Shown here in pieces: positions 1 through 7,339 of a stretch of DNA of 48,054 nucleotides. A model generated the notes under the pieces. The model had not been told where the DNA came from. It did no database searches and worked only from the letters and a program-made list of their open reading frames with translations. A program made the position numbers and the translations under genes. The DNA lies in NCBI GenBank assembly GCA_905233985.1, contig CAJOFA010000015.1:1-48054 (forward strand), written 5' to 3'. Position 1 is the first letter of the stretch. Every line of letters begins with the position of its first letter. The stretch comes from an uncultured Prevotella sp. GTDB lineage: Bacteria; Bacteroidota; Bacteroidia; Bacteroidales; Bacteroidaceae.

Positions 1-1385
1 CTCACTATGGGATTGGCAGCATAGGTCAGGTAGCCGAAGTGATTACCGTCAAAGTTCTGCAACGACAGTCCGCCGATAATGTCCCACTGCTCGTCCTTAT
101 AGTTGGCACTACTGACGAGGCCGTAGGTGTGCTGTGTCAGTCCCTTTTTGCGGATGAAGTCGGTCTTTTTAATACTGTTGCTTTCTGTGTCGGTAATACT
201 GAGTCCGAACTTCTTGAGCTTGTTCTGCGGACGAAACTCCTCATAGTAGCCGTAGCCGTAGGTATAGTGCAGCGATGCCGTAGCACTCCAGTGCTCATTG
301 GCGTCCCATGCAAACGAGAGAATGTTATGGTTCTGCCAGAAGTTATCGGTGGTACGGTCCCACAGGGAGCCGTCAGCCATTGTGTAACGCTGTGTCGTAT
401 AGGTACCGTCATCATTGATGGTCAGCTGCTCATAGAGCGAATTATAGCGGCCCAATCCCTTGTCCCACATGTCCTGATAGGTCTTAATGCCCGTGTTGAC
501 ACCATAGGTGCCGTCCATGATACTTAAATCGTCAGTACCTGCAGTAACGCCGTTCCATGCCTGTCCCGTGCGCTCGAAGTTACCGATGTTCTTGTAACGG
601 ACGAGGAAATTATCCGACGCGGTATAGGTCAAGCCGCCGTAGTAGTTGCCTGAGCGACCACGGGTACCGTGAATGAAGCCGTCTGTCGTGGTCTGGTGGT
701 AGGCACCTTCAATAATCAGACGGTCCCAGAGCAGTCCCGTGGAGAACTGTCCGCCCCAGTTCATCGTGTTATACGAGCCGTAGCTGAAGCTTACCTCACC
801 GCCAGGAGTCAGTGACGGGGTAGCGGTGCTGAGGGCTATTGTACCGCCAAAGGCACCGTCGCCATTGGTTGACGAGCCCACACCGCGTTGTATCTGTATG
901 CCTCCCAGGAGCGAGCCATAGCTGTTCATGTTCGCCCAGAACACACACTGGTCCTCGGGAGAGTTGAGGGGCACGCCGTCGAGCGTGACATTGATGCGCG
1001 AACCGGCAGCACCACGGATACGCATGTAGGCTGTTCCCGTGCCCAGTCCGTTCTCGCCCCATGCCACCACACCAGGCGTCTGAGCCAGCAGGAAAGGCAA
1101 CTCACGACCAGTCTTTGAGAACTGCTGCAGTTCGGGCTTATACAGATTGTTGATGGCAAATGGTGCATTACGCTGGCCGCGAACGGCTTTTACCACGACC
1201 TCCTGCAACTGTTCCACACGTGTAGAGTCATCGGGAGCCCCTTCCGACTCCCCCAGGGGGGAGGGGTTGATCATCCCCTCAAAGGGGGATAAGAGGGAGG
1301 CACCGGAGAGTTGTGCGCTGAGCACAATGACTGTTGCGCACAACCATGTGCGCTTCATGTCCAAGAATCTTGTTCTTTTCATCAT
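1..1385 (-). CDS. TonB-dependent outer-membrane receptor, N-terminal part (probable thiamine uptake)
   Basis: Open from an ATG at 1385 (or the next at 1382) to the window edge without a stop, about 460 residues; the C-terminal barrel lies outside. An internal ATG at 1358 would give a cleaner signal peptide (MKRTWLCATVIVLSA), so the start is uncertain. After the signal peptide come a Ser/Pro/Gly-rich insert (about residues 29-50, see repeats), a TonB box-like LQEVVVKA, and a plug domain with LLAQTPGVVAWGENGLGTG, MRIRGAAGSRINVTLDGVPL and GIQIQRGVGSSTNGDGAFGG, then barrel strands. There is no carboxypeptidase-like N-terminal domain, unlike the other receptors here. The TPP riboswitch in its 5' leader points to uptake of thiamine or a precursor across the outer membrane; TPP-controlled TonB receptors of this kind are known in Bacteroidota. 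The family call is firm; the substrate is inferred from the riboswitch. Confidence 0.85.
   Translation of the reverse strand, partial: MMKRTRFLDMKRTWLCATVIVLSAQLSGASLLSPFEGMINPSPLGESEGAPDDSTRVEQLQEVVVKAVRGQRNAPFAINNLYKPELQQFSKTGRELPFLLAQTPGVVAWGENGLGTGTAYMRIRGAAGSRINVTLDGVPLNSPEDQCVFWANMNSYGSLLGGIQIQRGVGSSTNGDGAFGGTIALSTATPSLTPGGEVSFSYGSYNTMNWGGQFSTGLLWDRLIIEGAYHQTTTDGFIHGTRGRSGNYYGGLTYTASDNFLVRYKNIGNFERTGQAWNGVTAGTDDLSIMDGTYGVNTGIKTYQDMWDKGLGRYNSLYEQLTINDDGTYTTQRYTMADGSLWDRTTDNFWQNHNILSFAWDANEHWSATASLHYTYGYGYYEEFRPQNKLKKFGLSITDTESNSIKKTDFIRKKGLTQHTYGLVSSANYKDEQWDIIGGLSLQNFDGNHFGYLTYAANPIV
1238..1300. repeat. Palindromic GC-rich repeat inside the TonB receptor gene
   Basis: The counterpart of the dapF repeat. 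It lies between the signal peptide and the TonB box of the receptor, a region that can tolerate linker insertions. Confidence 0.75.
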
Positions 1386-1452
1386 TTTACTTTTTACCCT
1401 TTTACTTTTTAATAAATAGAAATAAAGGGGGAAACATTGATTTGATAACTAT

Positions 1453-1531
1453 CCATCCCTACGTCGGCATTACCCGTATCAGGTTTGAAGGGTATCATCT
1501 CAGCCCACCCATGGTGAGCACCCCTTGATAA
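1453..1531 (-). promoter_or_regulatory. TPP (thiamine pyrophosphate) riboswitch
   Basis: On the minus strand the conserved THI-element blocks occur in order: GGGGTGC, then GGGCTGAGATGATACCC, then ACCTGATACGGGTAATGCC and the closing GACGTAGGGA. The core is complete. It begins a few bases after the expected transcription start of the -7 box at 1539-1546 and lies about 70 bases before the TonB receptor start. No strong poly-U terminator is visible between riboswitch and gene, so control by masking of the ribosome binding site is more likely than attenuation. Confidence 0.95.
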
Positions 1532-1538
1532 GCGCGTG

Positions 1539-1546
1539 CAAAGGTA
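1539..1546 (-). promoter_or_regulatory. -7 box of the riboswitch/TonB receptor promoter
   Basis: TACCTTTG followed by CAC on the minus strand fits the Bacteroidota TAnnTTTG -7 consensus and places the transcription start at the 5' edge of the riboswitch. Confidence 0.75.
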
Positions 1547-1555
1547 CGATAAAAA

Positions 1556-1586
1556 ATGAAGAATGAAGAATGAAGAATGAAGAATT
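1556..1586. repeat. GAAGAAT heptamer array
   Basis: About four and a half direct copies of the 7-mer GAAGAAT, lying where the -33 region and upstream DNA of the riboswitch promoter would be. The complementary 7-mer is repeated inside asnB (43223-43253). Confidence 0.8.
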
Positions 1587-1628
1587 TGCTGCCGCCCTTA
1601 TATTTTTAACGTTTGAAAGGTGGAGGGC

Positions 1629-4133
1629 TTAGAACTCTCCTCCACCGATACTCTCATACGACGGTGTGATCTCTTCCGTGCCGCCCCGACCTCCATCCTG
1701 GCCGTCCTCGTCCTTCTTCGTGGTTCCCATATTACCGAAGTTCCACGTTATCTGGATATTGATACCAGGTCGGCGCCAGTTCTTCTGGTGACGCCAGAAC
1801 GTGTCACTGGAGGTGAAGTTCTCCCATTGACGTGACTGGAACACGTCGCGCCAGTTGATGGCAACGGCAAGCTTCTTGTTGAAGAACGTCTTGCGGAAAC
1901 CGAGGTCAAGTGAGGCATTGCTGCGGCGATAACCCTGTGTGATGACACCACGTGAGCGCAAGTTACCTGTAGCCTGGAACGAGATATCGTAAGGCAACAT
2001 GAGCGAAGCCAGCAAACGGGCATCCCATGAGAACGTTTCCTGACCCTCACCCGTGACGGTCTGCCCGTCAATGACGTATGAGAAGCCATCGAGTTTTGAG
2101 TAGTAGCCGTTGAGCGTAGTGGTGAGGTCAAGTACATGCCAAAGAGTGTTCTTGGCCACTATCTCGACACCGGCGTTCTGTCGCTTCGACAGGTTCTCGG
2201 AGGTCATATACATCAGGCCGTCTGCCGAACTCTGCCAGCGAATGCGCTGCATGACGTCGGTAGTAGGACGGTAGTAGGTGGAGATGCTCAGCGTGTGGTT
2301 ATCCCAGGTCTTCAGGAAGTTCAGCGAGAACGAGTTGGTGTACTCAGGTGTCAGCAACGGGTTACCAAACTGCACCATCGAGGCGTCGCTGGTGTTCTTG
2401 AACGAGTTGAGCTGTCCGCCCCAGGGACGACGCAGACGGCGTGTGTAGTTCAGCTGCAGCTGGGCCGTCTCGGTCAGCTCGTAGTTCAGGAAGAGCGAGG
2501 GGAACAGCTGGAAATAGTCCTTCTTGAACGGATCGTCACGCAGGGCAGGGTCATGTTCCTGGGCATACGAATAGCTCTCGGTAAATACCTTCCAGTACTC
2601 GCCACGCAGACCGGCCATCACACCCAGACGGCTCCACAGCTTCGTGTTGATAGTGGCATAGAACGCATGCACGTCCATATCATAAATGAAACGGTTGTAG
2701 TAAGCCTCATCCTGCACCATGTTGCCACCGTTCCAGCTGGTTTTGTCAATCCACGACTCCTGCGGCGTGTTCTCATGTGAGAAGCGTCCGTTATAGCCTG
2801 CCTCTATCTTGAAATCCTCCGTGACCTGATTCTCGTAGTCGAGCTTGGCCTCCCAAGAACGGTTGTTTACAAACGACGGACGATATTGGAAGATATATTC
2901 CGTTTCACGTGATGGGTCGTCCATATACCAGATAGAGTCCTGATAGTAGTTGTCGTTGTCGCTCTTCCATCGGCCGAAAGACACGTTGAAGTCGAGTTTA
3001 TGCACGTCAGAGAAGTTATGTGTATAGTCGAACTCCAGGTTATACATGTGGTTGTCGCCCTTACTGGTGTTGTAACGCAGCTGCTGATAAGTGTCGGCAG
3101 CTGCACCGATAGTACCGTAGTGATAAGGTGTCGTGCTCTCATTGTCACGCTTGCCATACATTAGCATGCCCGTCAGCGACAGGTCGTCCTTGCGTGTCAT
3201 GTGCCATGTCAGTCCGGCACGCGAGAAGAGGTTACCGCCACCGTTCAGGTTCTCACCCTCATAGTTCTGATAGGTATTCGTGTTTAGGTATTGCTGCTCA
3301 CTCATGCTGCCGCCCTTGCCTTTACGACGGCGATAACCGATGTTGGCAAAAGCATCAAACGTGCCGCTGGTATAGTTAATATTCGCACCTGTATTCCATC
3401 CGCCGCGTGTGTTCACGCCAGCACGCACTGAGCCGTAATAACCCGCCATGCGGTCACGCTTCAGCACGATGTTGATAATACCAGCCGAACCTTCGGGCGA
3501 GTATTTCGCCGATGGGTTATCAATCACTTCTATCTTCTCGATGGACTCCGCTGGAATCTGTTGTAGAATCTCTGCACGGTTGTCGCTGGTCAGTCCGCTG
3601 GCCTTGCCGTTGATCCACACCTCCACGCTGGAGTTGCCACGCAGCGAAATCTCACCGTCTGTCGTCACTTCCACCGAGGGGATGTTCTCCAACAACTCGC
3701 TGGCTGAACCGCCGGCAGCCGCCAGCACTTGGTCAACGGTAAACACCTTACGGTCCACCTCGAGCTTCATCTGCGAGCGCTGGCCACGCACCTCTACCTC
3801 CTCAAGCATCTGCGAGTCCTCAGACATGTAGATAGCATGGAATGTCGCACGTTTCTCACGGTCGGTAAGAGTGAACTGCCGCGTAATCTCCTTATAGCCA
3901 ATAGATGAAATCTGTAGCGTGTAGCTGCCGTTACTGAGTCCCGTGATGTTAAACGAACCCTCTTCGTCAGTAATAGCTCCCTTCACGAACTTGGTACCCT
4001 GCAACACGCGAACATTGACAAACTCCATACCAGCGTCTGTCTGTCTGTCAAGAATAGTACCTCGCACCGTACCCTGTGCCCACGACACCACCGTGCTGAG
4101 CATCAGTAAAATAGTCATAAAAAATCGGTTCAT
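1629..4133 (-). CDS. TonB-dependent receptor-like outer-membrane beta-barrel protein
   Basis: 834 residues, complete. It has a signal peptide (MNRFFMTILLMLSTVVSWAQ), then a carboxypeptidase-like regulatory beta-sandwich (about 20-105, GTILDRQTDAGMEFVNVRV ... ISSIGYKEI), a plug domain (about 115-225, with LLENIPSVEVTTDGEISLRG and EKIEVIDNPSAKYSPEGSAG), and a long 16+-strand barrel of the outer-membrane beta-barrel family 3 type. The polar C-terminus (GTTKKDEDGQDGGRGG) is unusual for a barrel that normally ends in an aromatic strand; the last residues are GGGEF. Substrate unknown; no SusD partner adjoins it, so it is not a classical glycan-uptake pair. It lies 98 bases downstream of the SH3 lipoprotein gene, with a terminator between them. 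Confidence 0.9.
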   Translation of the reverse strand: MNRFFMTILLMLSTVVSWAQGTVRGTILDRQTDAGMEFVNVRVLQGTKFVKGAITDEEGSFNITGLSNGSYTLQISSIGYKEITRQFTLTDREKRATFHAIYMSEDSQMLEEVEVRGQRSQMKLEVDRKVFTVDQVLAAAGGSASELLENIPSVEVTTDGEISLRGNSSVEVWINGKASGLTSDNRAEILQQIPAESIEKIEVIDNPSAKYSPEGSAGIINIVLKRDRMAGYYGSVRAGVNTRGGWNTGANINYTSGTFDAFANIGYRRRKGKGGSMSEQQYLNTNTYQNYEGENLNGGGNLFSRAGLTWHMTRKDDLSLTGMLMYGKRDNESTTPYHYGTIGAAADTYQQLRYNTSKGDNHMYNLEFDYTHNFSDVHKLDFNVSFGRWKSDNDNYYQDSIWYMDDPSRETEYIFQYRPSFVNNRSWEAKLDYENQVTEDFKIEAGYNGRFSHENTPQESWIDKTSWNGGNMVQDEAYYNRFIYDMDVHAFYATINTKLWSRLGVMAGLRGEYWKVFTESYSYAQEHDPALRDDPFKKDYFQLFPSLFLNYELTETAQLQLNYTRRLRRPWGGQLNSFKNTSDASMVQFGNPLLTPEYTNSFSLNFLKTWDNHTLSISTYYRPTTDVMQRIRWQSSADGLMYMTSENLSKRQNAGVEIVAKNTLWHVLDLTTTLNGYYSKLDGFSYVIDGQTVTGEGQETFSWDARLLASLMLPYDISFQATGNLRSRGVITQGYRRSNASLDLGFRKTFFNKKLAVAINWRDVFQSRQWENFTSSDTFWRHQKNWRRPGINIQITWNFGNMGTTKKDEDGQDGGRGGTEEITPSYESIGGGEF

Positions 4134-4201
4134 ACGTATAAAATCCGTTTAATTTTTGTGATTTGGTATTACTTTGACGTAGTCAACGCCCATCCGTTTA
4201 A

Positions 4202-4250
4202 TGCGGCATCAAAAAAAGATGCCCTGACCGCCTATTGATGGTCAGGCACC
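4202..4250 (-). terminator. Terminator of the SH3 lipoprotein gene, overlapping its stop codon
   Basis: On the minus strand TGCCTGACC and GGTCAGGGCA form a stem around the stop codon, followed by a run of seven T. The left arm is part of the last codons of the gene. Confidence 0.75.
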
Positions 4251-4876
4251 ACCTTACTGGCGTGCATGTAACCCAGTCGGTTGCCTGCTAAGTCATAGAC
4301 GATGCACCAGCTGGCGTTATACTTCTTATACTGGATGGGGCTGCCGTCGGCAAGCTTATGGACGATGATGGCACTGGTGGACGGGTCCTGGCGCACGTTG
4401 GTATAACCTCCCTCCCGAATGACGTGGGCAGGCAGCAGACCCGATGCAGGGGCAGGAGCAGGTGCCGGTACAGGCGCAGCAGAGACTGGGGCAGCAGGCG
4501 CAGCAGAGGCAGGGGCTGCTTTTTTCTTTTGGTATCCGTTGATGACATTGATCATGCCGGCAGCAAGTCGCTTGTGGCGCTTGGCATAGACGGACATACG
4601 TGACATCGAGGACTTCACAATCTGCTTCTCATCGTCAGCAAGAGGGCTGGGCAGAGCCTTCAATGCAGCCTCCAAGTTGTCAGCAGCATTGTCCCACTCG
4701 TCGCGAGTCCACTCATCAGAAGACACCGACACATCATTACTTAATGTCTCGATAGCCTCAACGGGCTTGTTCAAGTCGAGCTTCTTCTGCTTATTGAGGA
4801 ACATACAGGATGACACCAATAAAGTGATGCCCAACAGAGCACCCACCAAACTCATTGTCTGATACTTTGCTTTCAT
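4232..4876 (-). CDS. SH3-domain lipoprotein
   Basis: 214 residues. The N-terminus MKAKYQTMSLVGALLGITLLVSSC is a lipoprotein signal with lipobox LVSSC, so the protein is probably anchored to a membrane. A charged, probably helical segment (about 30-110, containing WTRDEWDNAADNLEAALKAL) is followed by an Ala/Pro linker (about 113-145) and a C-terminal bacterial SH3-like domain (about 148-210, with YTNVRQDPSTSAIIVHKLADG and a closing LGYMHASKVV). Bacterial SH3 domains usually bind peptidoglycan or peptides, so a cell-wall role is plausible but not shown. The -7 box is at 5012-5019 on the minus strand. Confidence 0.75.
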   Translation of the reverse strand: MKAKYQTMSLVGALLGITLLVSSCMFLNKQKKLDLNKPVEAIETLSNDVSVSSDEWTRDEWDNAADNLEAALKALPSPLADDEKQIVKSSMSRMSVYAKRHKRLAAGMINVINGYQKKKAAPASAAPAAPVSAAPVPAPAPAPASGLLPAHVIREGGYTNVRQDPSTSAIIVHKLADGSPIQYKKYNASWCIVYDLAGNRLGYMHASKVVPDHQ

Positions 4877-5011
4877 CTTCTTCGTAATATTTGGTTTGCC
4901 TTTAACTATTTGCGCACAAAATTACTTCTTTTTTTCGAAAACACCAAATTTTACACTTTTTAGATATAGCAAACGTTTGCAAAAACCCGAAACTTGTTCA
5001 TAATGACACTG

Positions 5012-5019
5012 CAAAGATA
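5012..5019 (-). promoter_or_regulatory. -7 box for the SH3 lipoprotein gene
   Basis: TATCTTTG followed by C on the minus strand. Ten bases upstream lies the 14-base block 5030-5043, which recurs in mirror image at 5296-5309 at the same distance from the opposite-facing -7 box at 5320-5327. Confidence 0.7.
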
Positions 5020-5029
5020 CACATTCATG

Positions 5030-5309
5030 ATTGCGGTTTTCGAATTTTTCCCAAGAATTCTATTCTTTTTCTGAGATTTTTGTACAGCAAGGGACGTGTG
5101 TCATTAAGGTCATTAGGTCAAGAGTGTCATTAAGTTTTTTGGATTGGGAGGGGGATTTCCGGCTCATAATAAATATAAATTATTTATATAATTATGCGGA
5201 CTTTCGCACTCCGAATTGCTTAATGACACTCATGACACATGACACTCGTGACCACTCTTGAAAAAATAAAATCGAAAAAAATATGGAGAAAAAAATCGAA
5301 AACCGCAAT
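5030..5309. repeat. 280-bp segment bounded by perfect 14-bp inverted repeats
   Basis: ATTGCGGTTTTCGA at 5030-5043 and its exact reverse complement at 5296-5309 bound the segment. A nested 12-bp inverted pair lies inside (AGTGTCATTAAG 5123-5134, CTTAATGACACT 5219-5230), together with several ATGACACT-like words (5224-5250) and an A+T-rich core (about 5166-5195). No coding capacity was recognised. No target duplication is obvious at the ends. It occupies most of the 711-base gap between 4876 and 5588; the remainder (5330-5540) shows nothing identifiable. Confidence 0.7.
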
Positions 5310-5319
5310 GGCCTTTTTG

Positions 5320-5327
5320 TAACTTTG
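5320..5327 (+). promoter_or_regulatory. Rightward -7 box facing away from the 280-bp segment
   Basis: TAACTTTG followed by CATC, a perfect TAnnTTTG match, ten bases after the right inverted repeat. No recognised gene begins directly downstream; the next real start is at 5588, which has its own -7 box. Confidence 0.6.
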
Positions 5328-5542
5328 CATCATTAAAGAACAAGCGCGCAGTTCAATGACAAAAAGCCCGTTGCAAACACATCGAAAGCTCAAAGAAAAC
5401 GCCCCGAATGCCCGAAGAAAACGACCTGAAAGCTCAGAGTACAGGCTGTCAAGGCCTATTCAATGTCTATAATAAGTTTTAGTGTTAAAGTTAAATAACA
5501 ATAAATATTTCCATTATATTTGGCAAGCAACATTTAAATGAA

Positions 5543-5550
5543 TATCTTTG
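5543..5550 (+). promoter_or_regulatory. -7 box for the zinc-ribbon protein gene
   Basis: TATCTTTG located 37 bases before the ATG at 5588. A second possible box, TATATTTG, lies at 5515-5522. Confidence 0.6.
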
Positions 5551-5587
5551 TCCAATAAAGATTTATTACTACTAAACTATACTGCTT

Positions 5588-6583
5588 ATGAAATTTTTAT
5601 GCTTACTCAAGAACGTTGAGAATTCATTTGTGAATCTCTTTATGCTAATAGTATTCTTCCTTTCGGCAACAAGCGTTTGTGCACAAATCACTCGTGAAAA
5701 GAAAACAGAATCTGATGGTTTTGCTTGGTATTTTATTAAAGAAAACGGGGGTAGCGAGGGCGCAGAGGATCTAAATGGAAGAACTTTAATACCTACAAGT
5801 AGAGGTTATTCTAGTGTTATGTATTACCAAAAGCGCGAAGGATATTTTATGATATATAGAAATGGCGGCTTTGGCTTATGCAAGAAAGACGGAGTGGAAA
5901 TTATTTCTCCGAATAGAAATTACAGTAGTATTTCAATTATTAATGATAATTATATTGAAGTCACTCGTAAAGATGCTACTGGTGATTATTTAAATGGGGC
6001 TTGTGATTTTAATGGCAAGGAACTTGTAGCTCCTGTTCATAAACGCTTAGTGTATTCTGCTGGAAAATTCTATGACCTAGATGATAATGCCCAAATGCAC
6101 CCTGTTTCAGAATCGTCTTCAGGAACTTCATATGTCTCCTCTTCCTCAGGGTCGAGACCAGTCTCAACTACAAGAGCAGAGACACCGCAACCGAACTCCA
6201 GTAATACGGAACAAATGGTACTTTGTCCTGTGTGTAATGGTCTGGGGACAATAAATTACTATGATCTGGGAGTCTCGGTAACTTGTCCAGTATGTAACAA
6301 GACAGGACGGATTCCATTATCTTTGGCTGCAGAAGCTGCGAAACAGCAGATGAATAGAGGAACATCGAGTGGTGGGAATTATAACTCCAGCGGTTCGTAT
6401 GGCACAAGAAAAAAAGACTGCAAAGTATGTCACAATACAGGAATCTGTCAATCATGCAATGGCAGAGGATCGGTAATCAACGGTTATACTGGGAAATGGT
6501 CTTATTGTAATACGTGCAACAAAAACTATGTGAACGAGAATAATCCCAGCAAGAAGGGGAAATGCTACGCTTGTAGTTGGTAA
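5588..6583 (+). CDS. Secreted protein with DnaJ-like cysteine-rich zinc ribbons
   Basis: 331 residues. A hydrophobic segment near residues 15-32 (LFMLIVFFLSATSVCAQ) acts as a signal peptide. Residues about 40-165 hold WG-repeat-like strands (GLCKKDGVEIISP, GACDFNGKELVAP). A Ser/Thr linker follows (about 170-205). The C-terminal half has Cys pairs as in the DnaJ zinc-finger pattern CxxCxGxG: CPVCNGLGTI, CPVCNKTGRI, CKVCHNTGICQSCNGRGSV, CNTCNKNY and CYACSW. These would bind zinc, but there is no J domain, so it is not a chaperone of the DnaJ type. The gene is visibly richer in A+T than its neighbours, which suggests a different history. The specific function is unknown. Confidence 0.7.
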   Translation: MKFLCLLKNVENSFVNLFMLIVFFLSATSVCAQITREKKTESDGFAWYFIKENGGSEGAEDLNGRTLIPTSRGYSSVMYYQKREGYFMIYRNGGFGLCKKDGVEIISPNRNYSSISIINDNYIEVTRKDATGDYLNGACDFNGKELVAPVHKRLVYSAGKFYDLDDNAQMHPVSESSSGTSYVSSSSGSRPVSTTRAETPQPNSSNTEQMVLCPVCNGLGTINYYDLGVSVTCPVCNKTGRIPLSLAAEAAKQQMNRGTSSGGNYNSSGSYGTRKKDCKVCHNTGICQSCNGRGSVINGYTGKWSYCNTCNKNYVNENNPSKKGKCYACSW

Positions 6584-6615
6584 TTAAACGTCCAATTTTC
6601 AAAGATTACGAAAGT

Positions 6616-6667
6616 TCAGGGGGCGGTTTTGATTCACAAATTGAATCAAAGTCCCCTGATTCCTTTT
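6616..6667 (+). terminator. Terminator after the zinc-ribbon gene
   Basis: TCAGGGG...TTGATTC and GAATCAA...CCCCTGA form a long interrupted stem, followed by TTCCTTTTT. Confidence 0.75.
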
Positions 6668-6669
6668 TG

Positions 6670-6910
6670 CCATTGTAACACGGGTTTCTCTTGATATACA
6701 CGATAATTATTCGAGTACACAGCGGAGGCCCTACTGTGTTACGGGCTTGATTTTGCATTGAACCCAGCACGCTATGAATTAGTATGCCACTCTCAGGGAG
6801 TGACTGGCAATGAGAAACGGTTGGAGTGGCAATGTGTGAAGGATTGAGGTGCCTTGTTCGGCGGGTAAATCCCTATTCTTTGAACAGGTTATAAACGCGT
6901 GATTATAACC
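6670..6910 (-). ncRNA. Possible structured non-coding RNA, unidentified
   Basis: A minus-strand -7 box (6917-6924) faces a 240-base stretch with no convincing ORF but several hairpins. These include GGTTATAA/TTATAACC-type arms at 6888-6910, GCCACTC/GAGTGGC (about 6790-6835) and ACACAG/CTGTGT (about 6718-6741). I do not recognise tmRNA, RNase P, SRP or 6S RNA in it. The AAAGAATAGGGA block resembles the start of cobalamin riboswitches, but the conserved GCCAGGAGACC block is missing. The first hairpin followed by TTTTT could instead be a plus-strand terminator. Confidence 0.3.
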
Positions 6911-6916
6911 TTTTTG

Positions 6917-6924
6917 CAAAGGTA
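6917..6924 (-). promoter_or_regulatory. Leftward -7 box in the 6.6-7.2 kb gap
   Basis: TACCTTTG followed by CAAAA on the minus strand. No protein gene lies downstream within 300 bases on that strand, so it would drive a non-coding transcript. Confidence 0.5.
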
Positions 6925-7150
6925 CAAACTTTTTCCGAAACCCCTTTTATGTGAATTAAGAAAAACGCCCATGCATTTGGAGGATTCAGAAGAAATGACT
7001 ACCTTTGACCTGTCGGTCGCGCTCGACGCTTTGCGGCGCTTATTCGAGGTCTTAAGAAGGTACTTTCGCTCGACATTTAGAGCCCCTTGATAAGGGGCGG
7101 CTATAATGCAGGGATAAAAACGTCTGTTCTATACTTTGTTCTCGCTTATT

Positions 7151-7249
7151 CGTACTTTGAGGCTTCGCCTCGAAAGTAGGCTGCACCTCGGAAATGAAAA
7201 TAAATCAAAATTTATTTTGCTTTTCGCTCGGTTTACACTACCTTTGCAC
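7151..7249 (+). repeat. Dispersed promoter-carrying repeat, copy 1
   Basis: About 100 bases that align along their length with 44405-44505. Shared blocks in order: CGTACTTTGAGGCTT, TCTCGAA/CCTCGAA, CTCG-AAATGAAAA, TTTTGC-TTTTCGCTCG, and the terminal -7 box TACCTTTGCAC. The repeat supplies the promoter of the following gene in both places. Confidence 0.75.
7239..7246 (+). promoter_or_regulatory. -7 box of tRNA-Arg
   Basis: TACCTTTG followed by CACC, 18 bases before the tRNA 5' end. It forms the right edge of the dispersed repeat. Confidence 0.75.
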
Positions 7250-7264
7250 CGCAAAACGTGCGAG

Positions 7265-7336
7265 GCCCTGATAGTTAAATGGATATAACAAGGCTCTCCT
7301 AAAGCTTAGTTCCGGGTTCGATTCCCGGTCGGGGTA
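7265..7336 (+). tRNA. tRNA-Arg (anticodon CCU)
   Basis: A cloverleaf folds by eye: acceptor arms GCCCTGA/TCGGGGT (with a G-U first pair), anticodon stem AGGCT/AGCTT around the loop CTCCTAA (anticodon CCU, reads AGG), and T arm CCGGG-TTCGATT-CCCGG. No CCA is encoded. The discriminator base is only three bases before the ATG of the next gene, so the tRNA 3' half would be the mRNA leader of that gene if the two are cotranscribed. Confidence 0.93.
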
Positions 7337-7339
7337 CTA

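Noticed and set aside
4441..4510. GCAG-rich stretch in the SH3 lipoprotein gene as an inserted repeat
   Set aside because: It encodes an ordinary Ala/Pro linker between domains and has no palindromic structure or second copy in the window.
5030..5309. Invertible promoter segment
   Set aside because: The -7 boxes lie outside the inverted repeats and no recombinase gene is nearby, so inversion would not switch transcription.
5356..5472. A 38-codon ORF behind the rightward -7 box at 5320
   Set aside because: Basic, low-complexity product with repeated words, no recognisable homology and no clear ribosome binding site; too weak to call a gene.
6670..6910. Cobalamin riboswitch
   Set aside because: Only an AAAGAATAGGGA-like block is seen; the conserved B12-box GCCAGGAGACC is missing and no vitamin B12 gene follows.
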